DNA of 64,000 nucleotides. Origin: Coccinella septempunctata. Its lineage: Eukaryota; Arthropoda; Insecta; Coleoptera; Coccinellidae. Below are positions 50,555-62,900 of the stretch, piece after piece. A program made the position numbers and the translations under genes. The stretch is taken from the NCBI RefSeq assembly GCF_907165205.1, contig NC_058192.1:10850001-10914000 (forward strand), in the 5' to 3' direction. Numbering within the stretch: position 1 is the stretch's first letter; each line of letters begins with the position of its first letter. The notes under the pieces are model-generated. The model made no database searches and had not been told where the DNA came from. It was given only the letters and a program-made list of their open reading frames with translations.

Positions 50555-50860
50555 TTTTAATCTTGTGGGAGCTAAGTTTGTACTCAAACTTCAAGATTCC
50601 ATTGAGCAAAGTTGTGTTTGTGATAATCACAAATTTATTGAAGACTGAACGTTCGATTTATTGAATGTAAATATCGTTTAATTTGTTTATGCATTCTGCG
50701 ATTGTTATTTTTGCTTCCGTATTTGACTGTTCAAGACTGTTAAGCAATCATGTTTAATACTCAATTGCGATTGGTCAATACGAAACAGTTGAGAGAAAAA
50801 GCAGAAGGGAAATGATCTGCTTTTTCCTTATTTCACATCATTTTGTAATTCATTTTTGAA

Positions 50861-50866
50861 AATAAA
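50861..50866 (+). terminator. Polyadenylation signal of ABCC gene A
   Basis: AATAAA, about 306 nt past the stop codon. Confidence 0.5.
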
Positions 50867-50869
50867 TTT

Positions 50870-52790
50870 CATAATCTAAAAAGATATCATTGCGTTTCAT
50901 TTTAATTCAATGAATGAATGAGCAAAATCATAACTTACAGTTGAATTATTCACTAAAAAGAAAAATTATCATCATACTTCACTCTATGAGTTTGAGAGTC
51001 TAAGAGTTATTAATAGGAAAAAAATTGTTATATCATTTGATCAGTTTAGCAGCCTTTCACATGGTTTTAGTACACAAAACTTTTCTAGTCTGATTCGCCT
51101 AAGAACATTTGTTGTTTCAACTCCCAACCCTATTTTTTGAGAGCTTGTCACTAGCCTGCAATTTTCGAATTTTGAGCCAAAAATGGTACTTATCAAAAGA
51201 TTGAGATTGACTTATTGCGTTCTTTCGAAAAAACAATCAAAAAACCGACAATTTTCAGGACAAAATTAGGACAATGGTTTCGAAGTTATAGACATCTCAA
51301 TTTTTTATCACAAAACTGTACAAAACAAAATCGTCCTGCGTTTTCGAATACTGCAACAGTTTGAGTGATAGAAACTTTTAAATTGAATTGAAATTCACCA
51401 TTCCACTTATTAAATGAATATGGATTAAAATGAACAACGTCGATATTTTGATTGTTGAGATTATCAGGATTATTTGAGTCATTATCACTCACGGCTTACT
51501 AGACGCATGGAGATAGCGAAAAAAACATGTGACAGGATTTATATTTCATTGTACCTGATGTTATTGGTGAATGAATTGCATCTTATCATACCAAAAAAGT
51601 GCAATCTCATGGTACGTCTTTCACTAATTTGGTCCAAGGATTCACAGTTGGATTTCACCCTGTCTTCAATTGAAACTCTAAAAAACTATCTATTCTATGG
51701 AATGATTGTAGTATGAATTTTCTTGTTGCGTTTTCCAGAAAAAATTCTGGAATACAAAAAAATTCAATCAGATAGGAAAAAGGACATGTGATGGCAGATC
51801 CTAATTATTCTCTTGTGTTGATAAAAGAGCATGCACAACGCTACTCTTTTCAACTCCATCGCCTTCATAGTAACAGAAATAATTGTTTCCTTTTTCAATT
51901 AATGGCAAGAACTAGATAGTCAAACTGTCTCGAACAGACTTCAATGTTGTTGAAGAGATAGATATTAATGAGAGACCTTTGTCATTTCAAAAGATTATAT
52001 ATGTATATGAGTTAATCTGAAAAAATTCAAATGATTGTAAAGATGTGAAAGTTTGACAGATCCAGTAGGGGGATTTTACAAGGTGAGTTTAATCGGTTTT
52101 CCTCATGTCCAATTCAGTTCATATCATTTTGAATTTCATACAGAAACGTCGTTATTTACTGTCTTGAATATCTGCTAACTAAACAGCATTTGCAGGAGGC
52201 TGAAATGCATTGAATGCTTCTTGAAGTTGGTGATAATGTCCAACGGATAAATCATGTAGGGAATGCTTTCGATCATTTTGATTTTCGTTTTAACCTATCG
52301 ACTATTTTTGTGGTAGACCAATAGCGAAAATTTGCAGACTTTTTCTACATTAACCCTTTCTAGCATCATGTACTCTAGTCATTCCGTTGTGATTCTGACG
52401 GTCATTGAGAGATTAACTGATGAGAATTTACGATCCTATAATTTGAATGATGCATTTTTTCTTTCATGGCTTATCGAGAGTGCATCTCAATAATCCATAA
52501 ACGGTCATTCAGCTTTGGGTGTATTTATTTTGAAGATAATTCATGATTAAATACAGACAATTAAGATACCTACGTACATTTCAAATCAATGAACCCGCTT
52601 TCTATTTCAGGGAGGATACAATTGAAGTGTTCCTCATTTATCGATAAGGTATCTTGACAACAATTTTCGATTAGAAAACTTAAGATGAAGCAGAATGGTT
52701 AACCGATATCTGTATTGTAGTGTACCTGGTTTGATTGGCGAATAGTTATTTTTTATGGTGTGATTGAAGCAAAACGTTAGACTTTTCAAA
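50870..52790. other. Intergenic region between ABCC genes A and B
   Basis: AT-rich. The small ORFs have no recognisable domain, and I see no leftover ABCC exon here. Confidence 0.45.
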
Positions 52791-55700
52791 ATGGACAGGG
52801 GAAGCTCATTCAGGAGACATCCATGTCCGAAGCAAAATGCAGGATTTTTCTCTCTACTGACTTTTTCGTGAGTACCAAAACAAATATTGGAAAGTTGCAG
52901 GAAATGTATCTCTTCCTTCTTAATCTGAATCAATTTGAAAGCATAATGAGTGATCAAAACATCTCAATCTACGACCTATATCGTAATGAATTGAATTAAG
53001 TTTATTTTTTACGGAAAAAATCAGTGTTGAAGACAAAACAAATTAATTAAAATTATCATAATAACTCTACGCTACTACCAGCATTTACTAATTGAAATAA
53101 CAAGAGTTGTATTTTTCTGCTTTGTTCTGAATTTTCATGCGGCAGAAATTGATAAGATATTTTTTATATTCTACGATGTTATGCAAGCCCTTTTCGATTA
53201 CCGTCTAGGATTTGAGAATATTATCGTTGGAATTGTAACAGCGACATTTGTGATTTATCATTGTTCAGATTATTGATACTGATTAATCTACATTATCACC
53301 AAGGAATGAAAAAATCATGATTCTGCAGATAAATAAGACCTATTTTATAGAAATATTTTCGGAGATTATATGGACATTATTTTTTTTTTCAATACTATAG
53401 GGTCGATACTAGGAATTGCTCCTAATCCAGGATAATGAATTTGTTGTTGGCTATAACTTTGAGATCACTCTTCCATTGCTTAAATTTTTATGAATATTTC
53501 CAGGTATCTCCTAGGTTTCATAAACAGAGGTCGAATACGCGAAATAGAAGAACGCGATCTTTACGATGTTATGGATACATTTCAGTCCAAGAAATTGGGC
53601 GATGAGCTTGAGCGTCATTGGTATAGAAATAGGGTGAAGAGGAAAAATCCATCGTTGATTCGGTCGCTTGTGTCCTGTTATGGCAAAGTATTTTTGCTGC
53701 TAGCAGTAGCCCAGGCCATCTCAAAAGTTATCTATACGTAAGTAATGAATTAGAACTATAATATAAACTGGAGTAAAAAGTAAAAATCGAAGAACTTTTT
53801 TAATACTGGGGCTTCCTAAAGTTCATCAATCAAAATTTAGCATAAAATATTCTTTCAGATACACAATGCCATGGGCTACTAGCAATTTCGTGTCTTATTT
53901 CACGCCAGACCAAACTGAGACAACAAGGCAAATGGCATTGTATTACGCTCTTTTCATGGCATCCATCACTTTCTTGAATGGATTATGGCAACAGCATTTT
54001 GTGTTGTGGAAGCTTGAACTCGGTATCAAAATGCAAGCAGCCATCTCATCCTTGCTGTACAGGAAGGTATTGTCCTTGAGCCAGTCGAAAGTATCGGAAA
54101 TATCTACAGGAAGGATTGTTACAAGTATGGTCAAGGATGTGGCGTCGCTCAATCAGGCCATTTTGTATGGAATCGACTTTGTGTTAGAGTCCTTCCAAGT
54201 TTTGTTAGTATGTTATTTGCTCTACACAAAAATGGGGGTCGCTTCCATTGGTAGTTTGGGCATTTTGTGTTTTTCAGTGACGTTACAAAGTAAGTTCTTC
54301 CATAAGAAATGGAAAAATCCAAAATATGTTTCTAAATCTGCTGATCCTTTCCCAAGTCCTTTTCAATCAGCATGACAATCTACCTGATCTCATAGTTCTT
54401 CTCGCTCTAAATATCGAAAAGTATTTATTAGTGATTGATCTTGGAGTCATTTGGTATCAAATGAAAATGATTTTGAATTCCAGTTGCTGCTTCTTTCCTG
54501 ACATACGTGAAAAGAAAGGGATGTAACCAAAAATCGGATCAGAGATTGCAACAAACTCAAGAAATATTGAGTTCGATAAGACTCATCAAAATGTACAGAT
54601 GGGAATCGTTCTTTAAGGAAAAGTTGTTGAAGTTACGAAAGTAAGTATAATCATCATCGTCTCCATCGGTATTCATATTCAGCATGAATTTATTTTCATT
54701 CATCAACCTTTTTTTCAGAGTTGAACTCTCAAACCTGCACGGTGTATTTGTGTGGAAAAGTATATCCATAATCGTTGGAATAGTATCAGGAAAATTGGCC
54801 CAAGCTTGCCTTTTCGTATACTACATTCACCTTGGATATAGCATTAATGCAGGCATTATTTATTACGTGCAGGATTTGTTCCAAAAGGTTGGAAAAGCAA
54901 TGATTTTCATACCCCTCGGTATACAAGCCATGGCTGAATTCATGGTGAGTTTGAGAAGAGTCGACCACATTCTCAACTCAGAAGAAAACAACGTAGTGTA
55001 TAAAAGCACAATTCAAATGCTGAAACCAGAGATAAATCTAGCTGGAGTAGAGGTGGAATTCGGCAATAAAAAAATATTGCAAAATGTCAATATAAAGTTC
55101 TCATCAGGTTTACACCTACTGATCGGTCCCTCTGGATGCGGTAAGAGTACCCTACTGAAGGCACTTCTGGAAGAATTTGACATTTCTAAAGGCAGACTTA
55201 AAGTCCAAGGTACGATTTCATACGCCAATCAAAATCCATGGCTGTTTCCATCAACTCTCAGACAGAATATCTTGTTTGGACAAAAATACGAAGAGAGGAA
55301 GTATAACAAAGTCCTGGAGGTTTGTGGGTTGAAATACGACTTTAGTAGATTTGCCAATGGCGACGAAACTATCTTGACAGACTGTGGGGCTAATCTCAGT
55401 AGAGGGCAACAATGCAGGATCAACTTGGCCAGGGCAATATATAAAGAAAGCGATATTTATCTCCTAGATGATTGCTTGGCTTCTCTTGACGTTCAAATCA
55501 AGAGTCAAGTGTTCAATAATGCTATAAAGGAGTATTTACGCGGTAAATTATGCCTTTTAGTTACTCACAGCACCCATTTCGTCAATCAGGCGGATACTGT
55601 AACTATCATGGGAGACTCAACCGTCAAATATTCAGGACACCCATCTAAAATTCCCGCAGAATTGTTCAAAGAGATAGAGGAAGAGCAAAATGATGATGTT

Positions 55701-58247
55701 GACGAGACCACTGATATTATTTCTCCTGAAGAAGAAGTAGTCGACGATAGAGATGAAGGAAGTGCACTTTTACCTCAGAAAAAGAAGGACAATATTTATG
55801 AGGAGAAGAAAAAAACTGGGAAGGTCAATATGCAAAGTTACAAGAATTATTTCAAGTTTGGGGGTGGATGCACTATGTTTATCGCATTAATTGGGCTGCA
55901 TATTATTTGTGAGGTTTCCAGTGGAGCAGGAGACAAGTTCCTGAGTAAATGGTATGTATCACCAATTACCATTTAGTGTCCAATCGTATTTCTCTTGAAT
56001 CTTCGTTGAATAACAGAGGTTTTCATGCAATTATCAAAAAAATCTTTGGCTTAGAGCCGTTTTCTTCCTATCATTTAATTTTGATTTATCACAAATATTT
56101 GATAATAACTCAATCTAGAACATTTTCAGGGTAAACGAACAAAAAGTTAACGTAACAAATACAACCACGGTCCACAACATTACCCTTGGAACAACAACCC
56201 AGTCCCCTGAGTTTGTGGGTTATACAACAGAAAGTTTACGAATTGACACAACGACTTATTTCGATACAGAAATATCTCAAAACATATCCTTCTCCACTGA
56301 TTCATATTTGGAACAGAATATTTCTACGGTAATGCCAACATCAGAAGATAATTCTTGGTTAGGTGGAATCGAGCAGTTTATAATACAGATAGATATGTTC
56401 ACTTTGTACGTAGCTGCAATAATCTTTTCCACAATCTTCGTGGTGGTTCGCTGCTTCGTCACTTACTATTATACAATCAAAGTTTCCAAAAATATCCACA
56501 AATCTATGGCCACCAACATTCTGCAAGGATGTATGACATTTTTCGATACCAATTTGATAGGGAATGTACTCACCAGATTTTCGAGGGATCTTTATATGAT
56601 GGATGAATTGGTACCGTTCATTTGGCTCGAGGGTTTTAGGGTGAGTACTGAAAAATTTTGGTTCAATTTTCACCCAGTTTCAGTAAAGTTCTTTGTGGTA
56701 TATGCTGAAGAATATTCATCATTTGTATCGAAATTTTAACATTTTTTATTTCAGCTTTTCTTCCTGCTGCCCTTCGCCGTTCTCTTCATTGCATCCGTCA
56801 GTTTTACATTAGCCGTTGCTTCAGCAGTCTTGAGCATTGCTTTTTACTTCGTTTGTGACTATTTCCTCTGCACCACGAGAAGCACACAACGGTTGAGCAA
56901 CTCCAGTAAGTTTATACTTTTGTGGTATACAAACGGATATTTAACCTTCTTGAAATTCTTACAGCCCTCAGCCCAGTTATTGGTCATCTCAATTCAACAC
57001 TAGAAGGGCTCATAATCATCAGAGCATACGGTACACAACACATTCTGAAGAACGAGTTTGACAGACATCTAGATTTGAACATTTCGGCCAATCACTTGAG
57101 AGAAATGGCTGCAAGGACTTTAGGATTCTATTCGCATACTTTGGCGACAGGATTTACGGTTGTTATAGCATTAGCACTGCTTTTCTTGGATCTAGGTAGG
57201 CAATGGCTGAGCCGAGGCCTCATTTAGAATTTAATTAAATCACTATGATTCGTTCAGCAAAAACAATTTGAAAAGAAAAAGATATTTGGTGGAAAACGAC
57301 TCATTTCCGCTTGTTTTCCAGGTGTCTTGGCTGGAGATGTGGGTCTGGTCCTCACCCAATCAAACCTGTTGTGCCTCTTCCTAGAATTTGGTATTATGAT
57401 GTGGATGATGATGGAAAACAACATGACGAGCGTCGAAAGGGTACTAGAATACACGATACTCCCTCAAGAGAACCAAGGTGGCAGGGAACTCCAACAATGG
57501 CCTTATGAAGGCAGCGTCAAATTCCGAAACGTCAGTTTGACCTACAGGAAGAACGGTGAAACTGTACTCCGTAATCTTAACGTGGATATCCTTCCACAAG
57601 AAAAAATTGGAATAGTTGGTAGAACAGGGGCAGGAAAATCCTCCATCATCGTCACGTTGTTCAAAATGTACGATTTTTCTGGAGACATCATGATCGATGA
57701 TGTTAACATCAAGACGCTATCGCTGGAGTGCCTCAGGACGCATCTTTCGATTATTCCTCAAGATCCCGTAATTTTCAAGGGGACTGTTAGGAGTAACATC
57801 GACCCTAAACAAACTATAACTGATGAACAAGTTTGGAAGACGTTAGAAATAGTAAATTTAAAGACTTATTTCAAGAGTTTAGACGAAGATTTGGCGGAAA
57901 AAAATCTGAGTATTGGTCAGAAGCAGTTGATTTGTTTGGCTCGCGCTCTGACAAGGCGTTCTAAAATCGTGGTACTAGATGAAGCGACTGCCAACATGGA
58001 CGAGAAAATGGACTCGTTTATTCAGCAGAAAATCAGAGAACTCTTCCAGTTTTGCACGGTCATAACTGTAGCGCACAGGTTACATACAGTCAAAAATTGC
58101 GATAGGATAATAGTTATGGACAGGGGAAGAATAGTAGAATTCGACACACCGCAAAATCTACTCAACAACTCTAACGGATTATTCTACAAAATGGTGCATC
58201 AGAAGAAGGAAAAAGTGCATGAATCTCAAAGTAAAAAGTTGACTTGA
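52791..58247 (+). CDS. ABCC4/MRP4-like ABC transporter, gene B (1,316 aa)
   Basis: Nine exons: 52791-52867, 53504-53737, 53859-54289, 54484-54640, 54719-55951, 56130-56640, 56755-56905, 56965-57195 and 57322-58247. They total 3,951 nt. The first exon begins MDRG, as in genes A and C. It has the same short-MRP architecture. NBD1 has Walker A GPSGCGKST at 436-444, signature LSRGQ at 526-530 and Walker B IYLLDD. NBD2 has Walker A GRTGAGKS at 1108-1115, signature LSIGQ and Walker B IVVLDEA. The linker after NBD1 is strongly acidic (55,660-55,770). The exon 6 loop is rich in Thr and NxT sequons (NVTNTTT, NITLGTTT). All motifs needed for ATP hydrolysis at NBD2 are present, so it is probably a working exporter; the substrate is unknown. 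Confidence 0.93.
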
Positions 58248-58302
58248 TAAAAATTTTAATTAACGAATGAAAGTTTTGAAAGTTGGAAGTGAACTACAAA
58301 AA

Positions 58303-58308
58303 AATAAA
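58303..58308 (+). terminator. Polyadenylation signal of ABCC gene B
   Basis: AATAAA, 56 nt after the stop codon. Confidence 0.5.
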
Positions 58309-58439
58309 TAATATCTAGTATGATATTATTTTTATGAATCCTTTATTATAGAAAGTGTTTGTTGTGAATGATTGAATAAAATGATGTTTTTGTTATAAAT
58401 TCAGTGATATTATTTAGGTTACCCATGAAACAGCTTTAC

Positions 58440-58661
58440 TTGTTATTCAGAGGTGTTTTGTTTTTGCAGGACAACGCCCCTGTACACAAATCTCGTGTTT
58501 CCATGCAAAAAATTCGTGATTTAGGGTTTGAATTACTAGAACACCCTCCTGATTCACCAGATTCGGTTCCATCCGACTATCATCTCTTTCCTCAACTGAA
58601 AAAAAGTTTAAAAGGTCGTACATTTTCTTCCAACGAGGACGTAATGAAAGCTGTGGAGGTC
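58440..58661 (+). pseudogene. Truncated mariner transposase fragment
   Basis: An uninterrupted reading frame carries the second and third catalytic blocks of a mariner transposase: VLFLQDNAPVHKS and PDSVPSDYHLFPQLKKSLKG, with the terminal D in the SDYH context. It is clearly related to the decayed copy at 6.1-7.3 kb and less damaged than it. Both the N-terminal two-thirds and the C-terminal end are missing. Similarity stops abruptly after 'gtggaggtctggt' at about 58,661, where another transposase relic begins. Confidence 0.85.
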
Positions 58662-58699
58662 TGGTCCATTTTACTTTACACGGCTTTGTAAACCAGCAT

Positions 58700-59243
58700 A
58701 ACTGTCGGTATTGATCAGATGAAAATCCAAGATTATTTCGCGAGGTGCATACTCATGAGCTTCTTCCCCAAAAATTAAATGCTTGGGCGGGTTTTTATGG
58801 AAACCACATAATCGGCCGTTTTTTATAATCGGTAAGCTTACTGGCCAAATTTATTTAGATCTGTTAGAGAACGCTATTTATCCAGCCCTCGTGCAGGAAT
58901 TGGAAAATGCAGAAGACCATCAAACGATCATTTTCCAACAAGATGGCGCACCACCTCATTTCGTTCAACCGGTGCGTCATTTTCCGAATGGAAGAAGGGG
59001 ACATATTGAGTGGCCATACAGATCGCCTGATCTGGCTCCACTGGACTTTTTCTACGGAGACCCTTGAAATCCAACATTTACGCTACCCAGCCTGAGCCAC
59101 TGGATGATTTGCGAACTCGAATCATTAATGAATGCCGTCAAATCACACATGAAATCTCGAGAAATGTACGTGAACGTTTTCAGCAAAACTTATATTACTG
59201 CATGGAAGTGAATGGTGCTCATTTCCGGAATTTAATGAACTAA
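58700..59243 (+). pseudogene. Second Tc1/mariner (IS630) superfamily transposase fragment
   Basis: Three overlapping frames read as one transposase C-terminal half. A HELLPQKLNAWAGF segment (about 58,752-58,800) needs a frameshift near 58,830 to join GKLTGQIYLDLLE. The block IIFQQDGAPPHF and then SPDLAPLDFF carry the second and third acidic residues. After another break near 59,065, a C-terminal stretch EPLDDLRTRIINECRQI runs to a stop at 59,241-59,243. This QQDGAPPHF type is a different lineage from the adjoining mariner. The N-terminal DNA-binding part is absent. It is non-functional. Confidence 0.8.
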
Positions 59244-59953
59244 TCACAGCACCTAAGTACTCTTCCACAATTTCACCCGTCATTTCGTAATCGATAGAAA
59301 TTTTGAAGCGAAATTTCAGGATCAGATAGTACCTACTCGATGAGATCTTCAACATGAGGTATCGCAACAGGGGGGGTTGCAGTTACGGGGATGCAAAGAG
59401 CGATTTTCCACATTTTCATTTTCAATCAGTTGGACCACAATGTATAGTGTGGTTCCGAATATATATTGCTCGAATCAATTGATAAAATAACTCGTTTTGT
59501 CCACGTATTGTTGCATGTATATATAGGATCAATATTTCAGACATTGTTTAAAATTTTTCGGCATATATCTTCTATTTCTCACTTCCCGGGCCTAAGAGCT
59601 GCGTTACAAAGTCAATTTTACGATCAGTCAATGTTTGAGGAATTTATCAGAAAGCAAATTCGTCAGTTGTACTTTTGAAAAAGAATTCTCACAGAGGTAT
59701 TTGTTCATGAAAATTCAAACAGTAGAAATCTCCAATTGTTTCGTCTCGTTGTAGACAAATGTTGTTTACTTTATTGTAAGAGCAATACAAATAAATCCCC
59801 CAGAAGTAGTTTATGACTTCATTCTATCAAACTTATCGGGAGAGAATACACTGTCGATTCTTCTCGGAAATAAAATATATTTTCAGTTCGTTAAATTATT
59901 CCATCGAATTTCTAACTTTTGGTCGTGATATGTCATAAAATCATAAATAGAAA
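59244..59953. other. Intergenic region upstream of ABCC gene C
   Basis: No gene recognised. It should hold the promoter of gene C, and the first part may belong to the 3' end of the transposon fragment. Confidence 0.4.
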
Positions 59954-62900
59954 ATGGATAGGGGGCCTAGGCAAGAAAGAGAGCAGCATCCGAAGGATCA
60001 TGCGAACTTCTTGTCGATTCTATTTTTTTCGTGAGTATCTTCCGATTGGTTTTCATGAGGAAATTCTCGAACATCTTTTCAGATACATGGTGAAATTTTT
60101 ACGAAAAGGAAGGAAGCAACATATGGATGAGAATGATTTAACGAACGTAATGGAAAATATGAAAACCAAACATCTGGCCGAAAAATTGGAAAATTGTTGG
60201 ATAGAACTCCAAAAGACCAATAAAAAACCATCACTTCTGAGAGCGATCACGAGGTGTTTCGGATACTCCATGATTTGGCTATTCTCTAGTAATCTTATCG
60301 TATCAGTAGTGCAAACGTGAGTATAAAAAAAGTATATAACGCAAAGATCATAGATTACATTACAGTTGATATACGAGATAGGAGATAAATAGTATGAACC
60401 AAGGTAGCCAACGCAAAGGACACCGAGCAATTATATAAAAAACCCTAAAACTTCTACTCTTGATCAAAACAGTTATAAGTGGAGAATGCTAAATCTATCT
60501 TGTAAAAGGGGTGGTCTTGATTGAAATCATTCGGGGAATCACAAATATTCCGTCTAAATTATTTTTTCTTCCAGGCATATTTGAGGAAGCACATATTTCG
60601 TAAAATATATCTAATAAAAAAAACTAGAGCTGTACATGTTCCATTTTGTCCCACTCTCTTACTCTATTTAATAGTAACAAGGTGATCAAATTACTCTTCA
60701 AGAATGCCTTTTCCATAGATAGATAAACTAAGTACTTTCATAACAGTGATGACATTGAAGCCCTCCAATTTTTTCTCAAGAAAATCTAGCATCATCACTT
60801 TACTTGTTGTCCTCTGATGGTTCAAATTTCATTCACACGAAACTGGAGAAGTGTTGTTGAGCCTGCTGGCTGCTAGGTTGATTCTATCAAATTATACTTC
60901 CAGGTGGACACATCCATGGGCGCTAGGTAAATTTGTGGCATACTTTGAAAAAGGACAAACCAGCATTACAACGTCTCAAGCCATATTCTATGCCAGCATC
61001 ATGTTATTATGTTCAGGATTGGGTAGCCTATGGAGGGAACATTACCATCTGTTGAAAACCGAGCTCGGTATAAGAATAGAGTCCTCCATTTCATCACTCA
61101 TATATAGGAAGATTTTGCGATTAGACCAAACCAAGAACAAGAAAATATCTACCGGGAGTGTCATAACTGGACTTACAAAAGATATTTCAAACATCAAAGA
61201 AGTGATAATGGTTGGAATAGAAAACATATCGGATGTAATACAGTTGATATTCACTATCTATCTGCTGTACCAAAAGCTTGGGGTTTCCTCCCTAAGTGGA
61301 GTTCTCATAGTCGTGGTCACCACAGTCATTCAAGGTGAATATGAAGTTTTAAAATCTTAAGTACCGATACCTAGTACTACAGAATACACTACTAAAGAAC
61401 TTCGTGATGATTAGCTTCAGTATTCATTTATTTGGGTATATGAGTATTCATATGGGAAGTTCTCAAAGCAAAAGGGTTTTCAGAGATATTGCAGAAATCT
61501 TGTGTGAAATGGGTGAATAGTACTAAACTTTCAAACAGTTAGACTAATAGAAACTGGCAAAAAAGAAGATTTTTACAGTAGGTTCTATTTCAGAAATTCA
61601 CCACAACGAATATTAACAATAAATGAAAAAAACCAAATCAAATAGGTGAAAATAACGAAAAATAACATTTTTAAATTAATAAAGAACGAAGATCAAGATA
61701 CAAAAATATTTCACGGAATATGTTGATACAAGATAAGTTGATGCGTATTGGTATTCGTTGCTCTAAATGTAAAAAACTCAAAAGCAGTCTAGTGTGAATT
61801 AAAAGTACTAGAGAGACGTTGTGTAGTCAACAATTTAGTCGAATACTGACCAGTTCTATTCCAAAACATTCACAATTATTTTCGGTACGTTATTAATCTA
61901 TGTATTCTTTGTTTTCTGCAGTTTTTTTGGCTAGAATGACTTATGCTAGTCGAGGTGTATGTAATAAAAAGAGCGATGAAAGATTGGCGCAAATCCAAGA
62001 GGTACTGAGCTCAATAAGATTGGTGAAAATGTATGGCTGGGAGGAGTTTTTCGAGAAGAGGCTTATGATGTTCAGGAGGTGAGTAGATAGGTAGGGTGAA
62101 AGTAATAAGCAAAGAAATCTCGTTATATAACAATAATGAAATGATATCGTATTGTATCTGAGAAGTGGATAAGAAATCCCGAGTTATTTACTCAACAATC
62201 CACCAAATATAAAAAATCTTTGTAAGACCCCCCTTTTTCCAAATTCTGAGCCAAATCGGAAATTTTTGGTTGTTCTGCACCCGCAAAGCAATACTTTGCA
62301 TCAAAGGCTGAAAAATGAAAATCCAGTATCACCAAAGTAATTTCAAATTTATACCTAGTCAAACATAGGCAATTTAAGCAACCCCACTTCATTTTTACTT
62401 AGTTTAGTCTAACCTAGGATACAGTGGTGAATTATTGACCGCTAATTCTGTGCAAGCAATTTTCATATCCTTGATTCCTTTCAGGATCGAGTTGAAAAGT
62501 CTTTTCAACCTATACACCCTGAAAAGCTTAGCTCGAGTTATTGGTTCAGTAACAGGAAAGCTTTCACATGCATCCACCCTACTTCTGTGCTTATGGTTAG
62601 GAAGAGATTTGAACGCTGATGTGATCTATTACGCGAGCTCTTGTTTCCATCGGGCTTCCAAAGCCTTGGTTTTCTTACCCATGGGCTTACAAGTAACATC
62701 TGAGTTTTTGATGGCATCTAAAAGAGTTAACATCATTTTGTACGCCGAGGAAAACCAAACAACGTTCTCTGAAAAATCATCAACGATGAAACCCTCCATT
62801 GTCTTCAAAGAAACAGATGTGGAAGTTGACAACATCAAGATTCTGAAGAACCTTAATTTAGAACTAGGGGTTGGGCTGAATGTTCTTATTGGTCCTTCTG

